Positions 8,903-18,073 of a stretch of DNA of 50,139 nt are shown here, one piece after another (the first letter of the stretch is position 1; the number at the start of each line of letters is the position of its first letter). The notes under the pieces were generated by a model. That model saw only the letters and a program-made list of their open reading frames with translations. It was not told the DNA's origin and did no database searches. The stretch spans positions 1 through 50,139 of the forward strand of contig JARKQF010000260.1 in NCBI GenBank assembly GCA_029973975.1, written 5' to 3'. The stretch comes from Paludibacter sp. Its GTDB lineage: Bacteria; Bacteroidota; Bacteroidia; Bacteroidales; Paludibacteraceae. The position numbers were made by a program, and so were the translations under genes.

Positions 8903-11900
8903 ATGAAAAGAATCATATACCAGACAGGTTTTATCCTGTTAATATCAATACTGTCAATTACCAATATATTGGCAGAAAACGTACTGAATCAGGCTCGGAT
9001 TTACATCAACCCGGGACATGGAGGCTGGGGAGCAAACGACCGCCCGCTGGCAACAATCAATTATGCCATAATGGACACACTGGGATTTTTTGAAACAAAA
9101 TCCAACCTCATGAAAGGATTGGCATTACGTGACGAATTAGTCAAAGCCGGTGCAGGTTACGTGCGCATGTCACGCACCCGAAACGGTATTGCTCCGGCGT
9201 CGCAAACTACGCTGAACAATTATGAAGTTTATGAAGGAGATGGTCAGATTGTGACACTCTCGGTAGTTTGCGCTGACGTGGAAACCAATAACATGGATTA
9301 TTTCTTATCCATCCATAGCAACGCGGCAACTGAAGGAACAACGACCAACTATCCCTTATTGCTTTTTCGCGGAACCGATGCCGCTTCGGGCAACGGACTG
9401 ACTTATGCCCGGGACATGGCAAGAGATGCATGGAAATATATTGCCAAAAATGGAATTTCTTATTATTCAGCCTATACCGATGCAACTTCGAACAACACCC
9501 GCGGCGATATATCATTTTACGGTTCAAGTTCTACCGTCGGGGGCTATACCGGCTATCTGGGCGTTTTGAAACATGGTTGTGACGGTTTCCTCAGCGAAGG
9601 AAGCTTCCATACCTATCATCCTGAACGGCACCGCTTGCTGAGCAGAGACTATTGTGCTCAGGAAGCCACACGTTATTCGCGCGCAATCCGCTCCTGGTTC
9701 GGAGATAATACCGAAACCAAGGGCTCCATCATGGGAACGGTGAAAGATAAATATCAGGCGCTTACACACAATTTATACGTTTACAAAATCGGCTCTTTTG
9801 ATCAGTATAAACCTCTGAATGAAGTTGATGTGGTTTTACAGGATGCCAACGGAAATACGATCTCAACTTATAAAACCGACAAAGAACACAATGGCGTGTA
9901 CGTATTCAACAATCTGAATCCGGGAACTTACCAGCTGGTTTACGACATCGCGGGATATTGGAAAGAAACGGAAGAAATTGAAGTCGTAGCAAATGAGACT
10001 TCTTTCATCAATAAATTATTGAGTGACCTGTCTCAACCCGACCCGAATATCGAAGAAGAAGAGACTGTTGTGGAAGTGGCTGATTTCCCCCACCCTGTTC
10101 AGGATGGAGACATCGCAGCTGCCAATAGCTATAATTTTGCAAAAACCGTTGAATTCAGTATTGACACATTGCAAAACCTGACCGTTCGGCGGGCCATCTT
10201 AAGAGACGGAAAATATTTTGTTTTAGCAGTTGATGCTACAAAAAGTCCTTACTTACTGGTAATAAATCCAGAAACCGGTGAGCTAATCAAAAGAATGAGT
10301 ACTGAAGGAATTTCAACGCAGGGTTATAACGGCAAATCCCATTTATATGTCCTCTCAGACATTGCCTTCACACAAGACGGTGTATTGCTGGGTGTAAATT
10401 CCACCGTAGTAGGGAAAGAAAATAACTCATTTCAAACCGGCGATTTCTTCGTATACAAGTGGCAGGCTACCACTGAAACAGCGTTAGAAGATGTAAACCC
10501 GCAGATATTTCTACAACTACCCACAAACAATAGCGCCAGTCTTGCAGCTGCCGGCAACAACAACTCCAACTTAGTAGCAAACAGTTTCACTGTTTCCGGA
10601 ACGCTGAACAAACTGAGAATCTATTTCGATTCACACCCAAGCGACAACTGGGGACCGACCGACTGGGCTGTTCGCTATGTTTGCTGGAACGTGGAAAACG
10701 GAACTGTTACAGGAACTCAGTACAACAATTCTGGATTAACCATTAATGCCGGAGGTTTAGGTGAAGACGCCCAAATATCGCTGTCGCCTCTTGCTCCTGA
10801 CCGGTTTATTGTAGACGGAAATAAGATTAGTCCGTTTGAACTGGAAATGAACTGGATGACAAATGACAAAATACAAACGGGTTCATTCCCATCCAACATA
10901 CCGGTTTTGTCGAAAGGCGCCAACTATTTCAGATATGCAAACAGGATTTTCATGAGTGCTCCGGTATCCGAAAAACAGGCTGATAATACTTATAATTATT
11001 CAATTCAACTGTTCGATATCACCAACGGATTGAGTGATGCAGTGAAAATCGGCGAATCGACTGTCGACATCAACAATGAAACAAGTTTGAAAAACATGAC
11101 CGGCTATGGAGTGGTTGATAACGCTGACATTGACTTATATTTATTAGCAGGAGGCAAATCGGTTAAATACAGCACAAAAAATCTGGCTCAGCAAGTTTCG
11201 CCTGCCCGTATTTTTGCATACGAACTGAAATCAGCATACAGCAATGCTGACAATGGATACAAGATAGACTTCAAACTGAATGAAGATGCAAGCAACGTTG
11301 ACTTACTCCTTACTAATCCGGCTACCGGCGAAGAGGTGAAAGTCATTCCGTTAGGAACAAAAAATAAAGGCGCCAATCAAATCATCCTGAAGAATGAAGA
11401 TATTCCGGCTATAGATGAATTTAACTGGCAACTGAGAGCCACAGCACCTAATGTCACCCGTTTCACTAAAATATCAGACGAGAATCCCGTGTATAAATAC
11501 TTTGCACCTAAAGGTATTGCCATCGACAAATCACCGGAAAGTCCATACTTCGGTCGTATATATGTGACCAATACAGCAGCCGGAGAATCGGCGGGCAGGA
11601 ATACCACAACCGGTATTTATGTCACAGCTCCGGATGCATCAGACGTAACCGGACAAGGAAATTCGGCCTATGCGGGGGGTATAACCTGGACTGGTGTAAA
11701 CGGTGAAGGTCCGCGCAAAGTTGCAGTTACAAACGACGGGCGCGTATTTCTGGCAGATGCCAGCACAACCAAAGCCGGTATTTATTACATGAATCCTGAG
11801 ACATTCAATGTAACGTCGATTTTCCCGAATGCAACGGTAACCAATGGATCTGTTAAAATCAACACCACCTACGTGTGCGGACAAATTGTAGCCATAGGAG

Positions 11901-12784
11901 CACGAGGATCTGGAGCTTCAACTCAACTATATGCAGTCGACAAAACAGCATCAGGTTCCAGTTGGAAGAAAAATGTAAACACCTACAACATTGGATTGAA
12001 CAACACATGGTCGGCCGCACCAAGTTCTTCCGCAGCAGCAGGAAGCTATATCGGCAACGACAACAGCAGCATTGTACCGGTTTCAACCGGTTACTGGGGC
12101 GGACAATACCGCGGCGCAGGCAGCAACACCGTAGCCAATCCGTGCATGTTCTATTTCAGCGACAGTTTTAAAGAAACCGTTTTCAACACAGCCGAATTCA
12201 AAGACAAGAACGGAGTTACCGTTCCACTCCCGTTATCATCACAAAACGGAGGACTGGCCGTGGACGAAGCCAAAGGCTTAATTGCACTCAGCTACAACGG
12301 AGGGGTATATGTATTTGGATACAAACTGAACAAAGAAGGTGTACCGGTTGTGACTCCAAAATTCCAGCATGCACTGGATATAGCTTCTGTTACTTATGAT
12401 GACTTTGCATTTGATTATGCAGGTAATCTGTACGCGGTTTCCAATTCAGGAAAACGCATCAGTGTGTGGGCTATGCCGACCGACAATAACAGCAGCACCA
12501 TACCGGCACCTAAAACACTAACCATCAAACAAAATGGTCAGTCATCACTACAAGAAACCCGGATTAAAGCAGTTGTATACCCCAACCCTGCGGATGGAAT
12601 CATTACCATAGAATCGGCAGATTTGATCCGGAGCGTGCAGGTTTATGATTTAAGCGGCAGTTTGATTATCAGCAGGTACAACCTTGAAAATAACAAAGAA
12701 ACAATCGACGTTTCTAATCTGCAATCAGGAGTTTATCTGTTAAGAATCAATGGAACTTCAACAATTAAAGTTACGCGTAAATAG
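8903..12784 (+). CDS. Giant secreted N-acetylmuramoyl-L-alanine amidase (Amidase_3) with propellers and T9SS sorting domain
   Basis: The 1293-residue protein has a signal peptide (about 1-25) then an Amidase_3 domain (about 30-260) with the zinc ligands His39 (NPGHGG), Glu64 (FFETKSN) and His138 (SIHSNA) and catalytic Glu232 (LSEGSFH). It would cut the MurNAc-L-Ala amide bond of peptidoglycan. A carboxypeptidase-regulatory-like beta-sandwich (about 275-365) and two large propeller-like regions (about 400-760 and 850-1170; for example GRIYVTN, RKVAVTNDGRVFLAD) follow. The end, VVYPNPADGIITIES ... GVYLLRINGTSTIKVTRK, is a typical T9SS type A sorting domain. Typical Amidase_3 proteins are 200-450 residues, so the extra 900 residues are remarkable. 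ATG 8903 gives a clean signal peptide; an in-frame TTG at 8882 lies inside the preceding gene. Confidence 0.92.
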   Translation: MKRIIYQTGFILLISILSITNILAENVLNQARIYINPGHGGWGANDRPLATINYAIMDTLGFFETKSNLMKGLALRDELVKAGAGYVRMSRTRNGIAPASQTTLNNYEVYEGDGQIVTLSVVCADVETNNMDYFLSIHSNAATEGTTTNYPLLLFRGTDAASGNGLTYARDMARDAWKYIAKNGISYYSAYTDATSNNTRGDISFYGSSSTVGGYTGYLGVLKHGCDGFLSEGSFHTYHPERHRLLSRDYCAQEATRYSRAIRSWFGDNTETKGSIMGTVKDKYQALTHNLYVYKIGSFDQYKPLNEVDVVLQDANGNTISTYKTDKEHNGVYVFNNLNPGTYQLVYDIAGYWKETEEIEVVANETSFINKLLSDLSQPDPNIEEEETVVEVADFPHPVQDGDIAAANSYNFAKTVEFSIDTLQNLTVRRAILRDGKYFVLAVDATKSPYLLVINPETGELIKRMSTEGISTQGYNGKSHLYVLSDIAFTQDGVLLGVNSTVVGKENNSFQTGDFFVYKWQATTETALEDVNPQIFLQLPTNNSASLAAAGNNNSNLVANSFTVSGTLNKLRIYFDSHPSDNWGPTDWAVRYVCWNVENGTVTGTQYNNSGLTINAGGLGEDAQISLSPLAPDRFIVDGNKISPFELEMNWMTNDKIQTGSFPSNIPVLSKGANYFRYANRIFMSAPVSEKQADNTYNYSIQLFDITNGLSDAVKIGESTVDINNETSLKNMTGYGVVDNADIDLYLLAGGKSVKYSTKNLAQQVSPARIFAYELKSAYSNADNGYKIDFKLNEDASNVDLLLTNPATGEEVKVIPLGTKNKGANQIILKNEDIPAIDEFNWQLRATAPNVTRFTKISDENPVYKYFAPKGIAIDKSPESPYFGRIYVTNTAAGESAGRNTTTGIYVTAPDASDVTGQGNSAYAGGITWTGVNGEGPRKVAVTNDGRVFLADASTTKAGIYYMNPETFNVTSIFPNATVTNGSVKINTTYVCGQIVAIGARGSGASTQLYAVDKTASGSSWKKNVNTYNIGLNNTWSAAPSSSAAAGSYIGNDNSSIVPVSTGYWGGQYRGAGSNTVANPCMFYFSDSFKETVFNTAEFKDKNGVTVPLPLSSQNGGLAVDEAKGLIALSYNGGVYVFGYKLNKEGVPVVTPKFQHALDIASVTYDDFAFDYAGNLYAVSNSGKRISVWAMPTDNNSSTIPAPKTLTIKQNGQSSLQETRIKAVVYPNPADGIITIESADLIRSVQVYDLSGSLIISRYNLENNKETIDVSNLQSGVYLLRINGTSTIKVTRK

Positions 12785-12803
12785 TTAGGTTAGTTTGAAA
12801 TCG

Positions 12804-12837
12804 AAAAGGGGGAAACCAATTGGCTTCCCCCTTTTTT
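12804..12837. terminator. Bidirectional intrinsic terminator
   Basis: AAAAGGGGGAAACC pairs with GGCTTCCCCCTTTT through the CCAATTGG centre, with A-tract and T-tract at the ends. It lies between the convergent amidase (stop 12784) and kinase (stop 12836-12838) genes and overlaps the last bases of the kinase gene. It can serve both strands. Confidence 0.88.
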
Positions 12838-13672
12838 ATGCTGAATAAAATTTGATCAGTCCATCCATCGGCGATTGAACAATCTCGCCGACTTCTATAT
12901 GCAAGCGAGATGCAACTTCCAGCAAAACATCCTGAAAGTGATACGCCACCGAGCCTGCAAAAGAAACTTTATAGTTTTTGTAATCATATTGCATGACATT
13001 TTTCCTGAAAAAATCTTCGAAAGCGTTGTTTACTAAATTATGGACAGCCTCATCCTGTATATTCTCTTTGATGAAAGGACATACGCTCGCCAGGAATCGA
13101 TTTGGCATAGGCTGCTTATATACTTTATCCATTATCTGAGGAGCTGTCAGATTGATGTATTTCAGAAACGCTTCTTTTATTTCCGGTTTAAACTGATTTT
13201 TCAGACAGGCGCCAATAAAGAGTCGCCCCAGCACAGCTCCACTACCCTCGTCCCCCAGGATAAAACCAAGTGGAGAAACGTTCTCTACTATTTTTTTTCC
13301 ATCGTAGAAACAAGAATTTGAGCCGGTACCCAATATACATACAATTCCGGGCTTATCTCCGCACAATCCGACAGCTGTTCCAAACAAGTCACTTTCGACC
13401 TCAATCAGATTAACGTCAATATTTTCTGCTATGGCAGCTCTGACAATCTCATTTTTTTCCGGGAAGGCACAGCCTGCACCATAAAAATAAACCGCCTCAA
13501 TTTTGTTTTCTTTCAACTCAGGAATCAAAGCATGATTGATTTCACTGCTTATGTCCTCCGTTGTACGGAAGAACGGATTTGCCCCCTTTGTAAAGACTCT
13601 CTTTTTTAACACCCCATGGTCAACCAAACACCAATCGACTTTAGTTGAACCTCCATCTGCTAATAATATCAT
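12836..13672 (-). CDS. BadF/BadG-family amino-sugar kinase, copy 2 (last gene of the NamZ-AmpG operon)
   Basis: This 278-residue paralogue of the kinase at 6942 shows phosphate-1 DGGSTKVDW (6-14), the likely base Asp95 in ESD, phosphate-2 ILGTGSN (113-119), GDEGS (140-144) and the C-terminal SFAGSVAYHF adenosine loop. Both kinases share ANPFF/INPFF, YGAGC and SPMxGL segments. It probably phosphorylates GlcNAc or MurNAc delivered by the AmpG-like transporter encoded upstream. Its ATG overlaps the stop of the NagX-like gene by four bases (ATGA), so the two are translationally coupled. It ends in a shared bidirectional terminator. GlcNAc versus MurNAc or glucosamine specificity cannot be decided here. 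Confidence 0.88.
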   Translation of the reverse strand: MILLADGGSTKVDWCLVDHGVLKKRVFTKGANPFFRTTEDISSEINHALIPELKENKIEAVYFYGAGCAFPEKNEIVRAAIAENIDVNLIEVESDLFGTAVGLCGDKPGIVCILGTGSNSCFYDGKKIVENVSPLGFILGDEGSGAVLGRLFIGACLKNQFKPEIKEAFLKYINLTAPQIMDKVYKQPMPNRFLASVCPFIKENIQDEAVHNLVNNAFEDFFRKNVMQYDYKNYKVSFAGSVAYHFQDVLLEVASRLHIEVGEIVQSPMDGLIKFYSA

Positions 13673-14835
13673 ATCTTAATATATATTTGTTTTTTATACA
13701 AAAAATGCCCTAATATCCAATTGATTATCACAAATAAAACTGCAAAAATAAGGGATCCGAAATAATCACCCAAATAAGGCTGCAATCCGGCCATGTAAAT
13801 AAAGTTTTTAAGTGAAACCACTTCACCTGCGTATGTAACAAAAGTATTTCCTATTACAATCGACAAGACCGCGGCTGCTACATAAATAAACAAAGGATTA
13901 ACGCCAAATGATTCAAAAAAACGACTCCAGCGCTTATGTCCTTTAATATCGATAATCCAAATCAGCAAAGCGAGTAAAGTAGCCGCTAATCCACAGGTAA
14001 CCAAAACAAAAGTGGGCGACCATATCTTTTTATTAATCGGACAACCATAACTCAGTAAAAATCCGGTAAAAGTAAGTATGGCGCCCATGATAAACAGTTG
14101 CTGAATTCGCTCATAATTGTCTTTTGTTTGCATCAGCATCTTTCCGGCATAGAAACCAATCAACACATGAGCAATAGAAGGAATAGTACTCAACAATCCT
14201 TCGGGATCGATAGACAATCCACTATCTTTATACATGTGATTTACACCCAACACAGCCCTGTCGACAACCGAAATAATATTTTGCTCGCTAAAATCGAAGC
14301 CATTACCTGTCAAAAGCAGGATAAAATAACCTACAAGCGAGAAAACAATGATGTGAGGTATATACTTATGTTTTACCAGGATAGCAATAATTGCTGTGGC
14401 GCCATAACTCAGCGCCAGTCGTTGCAATACGCCGAGTATACGCAAATTTTCAAAATTAGTAATGGCGCGCAAAAAACGTTCAAAGAAACCAAGCTCTTCA
14501 CTTTCCAGCGCACGGAAAGTCCGGAAGGAAAGCGACAGCCAGGCAATGCCCATTCCTATCAGGAATATAATGACTGTCCGTTTTAATATTTTAAACAGTG
14601 TTGGTTTACTCCATTCAAAATTGAATTTCCTGAGTGAAATAAACGTTGATATTCCCATAATGAACATAAAAAACGGGAAAACCAGGTCGGTAGGTGTTAA
14701 ACCGTGCCATGCTGCATGCCCCAGCGGAGCGTACTTATACGACCATGAACCGGGATTGTTCACCATGATCATGCCCGCGATAGTGATACCGCGGAGAACA
14801 TCGAGGGAAAGAAGTCTATTGTTGGCTTGCGACAT
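13669..14835 (-). CDS. nagX: NagX-like transmembrane amino-sugar N-acetyltransferase (DUF5009/HGSNAT family)
   Basis: The 388-residue protein has about ten predicted membrane helices. The N-terminus RLLSLDVLRGITIAGMIMVNNPGSW is the hallmark of the DUF5009/DUF1624 acyltransferase families; GHAAWHGLTPTDLVFPFFMFIMG follows and carries candidate catalytic His40/His44. The lysosomal homologue HGSNAT passes an acetyl group from cytosolic acetyl-CoA to glucosamine ends on the other side of the membrane, and bacterial NagX genes occur in amino-sugar loci. Here it could re-acetylate glucosamine made in the periplasm, for example by the GH9-deacetylase fusion at 41207. ATG 14835 is preferred: the longer frame to 14880 begins inside a palindromic repeat. 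Its stop overlaps the kinase start (ATGA). Confidence 0.82.
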   Translation of the reverse strand: MSQANNRLLSLDVLRGITIAGMIMVNNPGSWSYKYAPLGHAAWHGLTPTDLVFPFFMFIMGISTFISLRKFNFEWSKPTLFKILKRTVIIFLIGMGIAWLSLSFRTFRALESEELGFFERFLRAITNFENLRILGVLQRLALSYGATAIIAILVKHKYIPHIIVFSLVGYFILLLTGNGFDFSEQNIISVVDRAVLGVNHMYKDSGLSIDPEGLLSTIPSIAHVLIGFYAGKMLMQTKDNYERIQQLFIMGAILTFTGFLLSYGCPINKKIWSPTFVLVTCGLAATLLALLIWIIDIKGHKRWSRFFESFGVNPLFIYVAAAVLSIVIGNTFVTYAGEVVSLKNFIYMAGLQPYLGDYFGSLIFAVLFVIINWILGHFLYKKQIYIKI

Positions 14836-14863
14836 GATCTTATTTTGATTGATTGTTTTGATT

Positions 14864-14893
14864 GTAGAGATACAGGGCATGCCCTGTATCTAC
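14864..14893. repeat. REP-like palindrome, GTAGAGA family
   Basis: Imperfect palindrome: GTAGAGATACAGGGCA then TGCCCTGTATCTAC, with two unpaired bases on one side. It sits in the 64-base gap between NamZ and NagX. It is related to the elements at 19011 and 44721. Confidence 0.85.
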
Positions 14894-14899
14894 GATTTG

Positions 14900-16141
14900 T
14901 CATTTTTTATACAAATAATACTTTTTCGATATTTTCCTGAACTGAGCAACCTCTTTATACCAAAAATCTTTGATATCATCGAAACGATTGGTTTTGGTAA
15001 ATGTCTGGCGGACAAAATCACTGCCACTGACTTTATCGAACATATTAAATCGCTGAGGATTAGCATAATCAAACACCGCGCGGTCAGGATATAATGCTGC
15101 GATTTCCTGCATTACATAAAACTGAACCTCGGAAAGCCGTGCAGCAGCATAATCCATCATGTGCACCTGAATGCCGTTCAGTCGTTTTCCCTGTCCGGTT
15201 GCATAAAATGGTTTGAAATAAATGGGTCGGAAATACAATCCCGGCAAATTCAGTTTATTCATATTCTCCGCCAGTTTTTCCGCATCAATCCATTCAGCAG
15301 CAAACAATTCAAAAGGAAGCGGATAGCCTACCCCTATCGACATATAACCCAATTCACCCAGAATTCCGCTCACCGGATAAAAGAGTGCTGTAATCGGGTG
15401 CGGAATATGCGGGGAAGACGAAATCCATTGCAATCCTGTTTCCTCGTAAATCATCTTTCTTTTCCATCCTTTCATCGGAACAACCTTCAGCTTACACGAT
15501 TTTTTCAGCATATTTTCACCGTTCAACAACAAGGCCAGTTCACCACAAGTCAGTCCATATACGTAAGGTATCTTGAACTGACTGACAAAAGAGATAAACT
15601 GATCATCCACCAAACCACCTTCTACTTTCAGTCCGCCCAACGGATTAGGTCTGTCGAGCACCACAAACTCAACATCATTTTCAGCTGCCGCCTCCATGGC
15701 CAGTCCCATTGTACTGATATAAGTAAAAGAACGACAACCAATATCCTGAATATCATAAACGAGTACATCCACATTTTTCAGCATGGCAGGTTCAGGCTTG
15801 CGGGTTCTTCCGTGCAAAGAATAAACCGGCAGCCCCGTTTTTGCATCTTTTTCATCGTCCACATGGTCACCGGCATGGGCGTCTCCTCTGACTCCGTGTT
15901 CAGGAGCATACAGTGCCACCAAATTCACATTGGACGCTTCAAATAAAATATCAATAGTCGATTTCATTTGATTATCAACGCCCGTCGGATTGGTAATAAG
16001 TCCCACCCGTTTTCCCTCCAGCATCTTGAAGTTCTGTTGTTTCAGCACTTCGATACCGGTTTTTATTTTAATCGATTGTCCGCTCAAATTGAGGGTCAAC
16101 AAACTAATAAACAATATGACTGATAATTTGAATGATTTCAT
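14900..16141 (-). CDS. namZ: NamZ-like exo-beta-N-acetylmuramidase (DUF1343, GH171)
   Basis: The 413-residue protein has a signal peptide (about 1-22) and a full-length DUF1343 domain. Diagnostic segments are GKRVGLITNPTGV (43-55), ALYAPEHGVRGDAHAG (76-91, with conserved Glu81-His82), YDIQDIGCRSFTY (129-141) and VLDRPNPLGG (161-170). Characterised NamZ enzymes (Bacillus subtilis; relatives in Tannerella) remove MurNAc from the non-reducing end of peptidoglycan chains. A periplasmic site of action is likely, as no sorting tail is seen. Its gene is 57 bases downstream of the AmpG-like gene. The release of MurNAc next to a transporter, an acetyltransferase and a kinase gives the best evidence that this operon recycles or consumes peptidoglycan sugars. 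Confidence 0.93.
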   Translation of the reverse strand: MKSFKLSVILFISLLTLNLSGQSIKIKTGIEVLKQQNFKMLEGKRVGLITNPTGVDNQMKSTIDILFEASNVNLVALYAPEHGVRGDAHAGDHVDDEKDAKTGLPVYSLHGRTRKPEPAMLKNVDVLVYDIQDIGCRSFTYISTMGLAMEAAAENDVEFVVLDRPNPLGGLKVEGGLVDDQFISFVSQFKIPYVYGLTCGELALLLNGENMLKKSCKLKVVPMKGWKRKMIYEETGLQWISSSPHIPHPITALFYPVSGILGELGYMSIGVGYPLPFELFAAEWIDAEKLAENMNKLNLPGLYFRPIYFKPFYATGQGKRLNGIQVHMMDYAAARLSEVQFYVMQEIAALYPDRAVFDYANPQRFNMFDKVSGSDFVRQTFTKTNRFDDIKDFWYKEVAQFRKISKKYYLYKK

Positions 16142-16198
16142 ACGTTTAAATTTTAGTTTACAGTCTACAGTCGCCAGACATCAGCCTTCCGCTATTCG

Positions 16199-18073
16199 TT
16201 ACTCGCTTTCCGTATTCAATTCTTTCTTCGCCTTTCCATATTCCGGGTCAATTTTCAGCATCATCACAGCAATAACCGGAACGATACAACAAATCATAAC
16301 CCAGATAAAGAAATGATTGTAACCCAACAATTCCTGCAGCCAACCGGCAAACATACCCGGAAGCATCATGCCCAGCGCCATAAATCCTGTACAAATAGCA
16401 TAGTGCGCTGTTTTCAGTTCTCCCTCGGAGAAATAAATCAGATAAAGCATATAAGCCGTAAATCCGAATCCATATCCAAACTGCTCAATAAAAATGCAGA
16501 TATTGATGATAAGCAGACTTTCTGTTTGAGAAAAACTTAGATACACGAATGTTGCAATTGTCAGCAACATACTAAGCGTCATGGGCCACAGCCATTTTTT
16601 CAAACCACCTTTTGCAGCCACCAGTCCACCGATGATGCCGCCTAACGTAAGCGCGATGATACCTATGGTTCCATACACCAGTCCCACTTCTCCGGTTGTG
16701 AGACCCAAACCACCAGCTTCCCGCGAATCGAGCAGAAACGGACTGATTAACTTCAGCGCCTGAGCTTCTGAAAAACGGAAAGTCAGCATAAAGAAAATAG
16801 CCTTCCCTACTCCGGGTTTTCTAAAAAACGAAACAAAAGTCTGTGCAAAATCCTTCAGTATCGTCCCCGCCGTAACGTGAACAGCAGTACTATCTGAATC
16901 CGGCTTCGGCAGGAAAATCCTGTGATAGAAGCTGAAGAGTATAAACAAGCCGGCCAACAAGAAGAATGTCACCGACCAGGCTAAGGCGATATTACCCGAC
17001 AAACCTTTAAACTCAGAAGAAGTTGCAGTAGTCAGTTTCGGATCAAGCTGAAAAACGAGATACGCCGGTTTACTCCAGTTCGTTTCGTCGAACACCAGAC
17101 GTTCTCCTCTGATGAGCGAAATACTCTTATCGCCATTGCTCAGACTGGTATTCAAAATGATTTGTTCCCCCGGCTCCGGAGATTTTGACAACCAAACCGA
17201 TGCAACACCCACATTACCGGCAAGAGCCAATTCCTCGACTTCTTCCCTTTTTTCTCCAAAAGTATTTTTAATCCAGTTACCTAAAGGCTGTGAAACATAA
17301 CTTGTCCACCAGCTTTCTTTTTTCCCCGTTTGCTGATTCGCCGCAGTCTGTTCGATTTCAACAAAACCATTTTGACGGTTTAGTTCATCAAGAGCAGATA
17401 GAAATGTCTGCAGACTGTCTTTATCCAATCCCGACACACCAATCCGAACAGTTTGATTGCCAGTTACAAAATGCAAATCCCCTTCCAAGGGTTGCACATC
17501 CTTTGCCGGTTCAATATGCATTGATGTCTGAGTATAATCCGGCATTGCATCTACTTTGAATTTCAGCGGCTCCATTCCCGTTGCGGTCTCCAGAAAACCG
17601 GCCAGAATAATAAGAACTCCCTGTCCCATGATGGTTGCGATGCGATAGAATGTGCTGCGAATTCCGACGAATTTAGCCTGATTATTGGAATCGAGGGCCA
17701 GCATGTAAAATCCATCGGCAGCAATATCGTGGGTAGCTGAACTAAAAGCCAGCAACCAGAAAAACGCAAGCGTAGCCTGGAAGAAGAATGGCACGGGAAT
17801 CATAAAAGCAATTCCGGCAAATCCGGCACCAATAAACAGCTGCATGGTAACAATCCACCAGCGTTTTGTTTTCAGCAAATCCACAAACGGACTCCAAAGA
17901 GGCTTAATAACCCAGGGCAAATAGAGCCAGCTTGTATAAAGTGCGATATCTGTATTTGAAATACCCATGCGTTTGTACATGATAACCGAGATGGTCATTA
18001 CGGCCACGTAGGGAAGGCCTTGTGCTAAATACAAGGACGGGATCCAACTCCAGGGTGATGTTTTCTTTTGCAT
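16199..18073 (-). CDS. ampG: AmpG-like muropeptide/amino-sugar MFS transporter with large periplasmic insertion
   Basis: The 624-residue protein is an MFS permease. The start SLYLAQGLPYVAVMTISVIMYKRMGISNTDIALYTSW and SSATHDIAADGFYML (111-125) are typical of AmpG, which imports GlcNAc-anhydroMurNAc and muropeptides in proteobacteria. E. coli AmpG has 491 residues. The surplus here is one soluble stretch, about residues 163-360, between the fifth and sixth helices, a position predicted to face the periplasm. It contains a segment VRIGVSGLDKDSLQTFLSALDELN and no recognised motif. The ATG overlaps the DUF4922 stop by one base (TAATG), indicating coupling. It probably carries MurNAc, GlcNAc or short muro-oligosaccharides released by NamZ; the exact cargo is not readable. 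Confidence 0.88.
   Translation of the reverse strand: MQKKTSPWSWIPSLYLAQGLPYVAVMTISVIMYKRMGISNTDIALYTSWLYLPWVIKPLWSPFVDLLKTKRWWIVTMQLFIGAGFAGIAFMIPVPFFFQATLAFFWLLAFSSATHDIAADGFYMLALDSNNQAKFVGIRSTFYRIATIMGQGVLIILAGFLETATGMEPLKFKVDAMPDYTQTSMHIEPAKDVQPLEGDLHFVTGNQTVRIGVSGLDKDSLQTFLSALDELNRQNGFVEIEQTAANQQTGKKESWWTSYVSQPLGNWIKNTFGEKREEVEELALAGNVGVASVWLSKSPEPGEQIILNTSLSNGDKSISLIRGERLVFDETNWSKPAYLVFQLDPKLTTATSSEFKGLSGNIALAWSVTFFLLAGLFILFSFYHRIFLPKPDSDSTAVHVTAGTILKDFAQTFVSFFRKPGVGKAIFFMLTFRFSEAQALKLISPFLLDSREAGGLGLTTGEVGLVYGTIGIIALTLGGIIGGLVAAKGGLKKWLWPMTLSMLLTIATFVYLSFSQTESLLIINICIFIEQFGYGFGFTAYMLYLIYFSEGELKTAHYAICTGFMALGMMLPGMFAGWLQELLGYNHFFIWVMICCIVPVIAVMMLKIDPEYGKAKKELNTESE

Noticed and set aside
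14864-14893. Intrinsic terminator between namZ and nagX
   Set aside because: The stem is palindromic but no T-run follows on the minus strand, and the same element recurs at unrelated junctions, so a dispersed repeat explains it better.
15161-15946. Long plus-strand open frame (261 codons) opposite namZ
   Set aside because: It lies entirely antisense to a well-conserved DUF1343 gene, its product shows no domain or signal peptide, and it fits a chance shadow frame.
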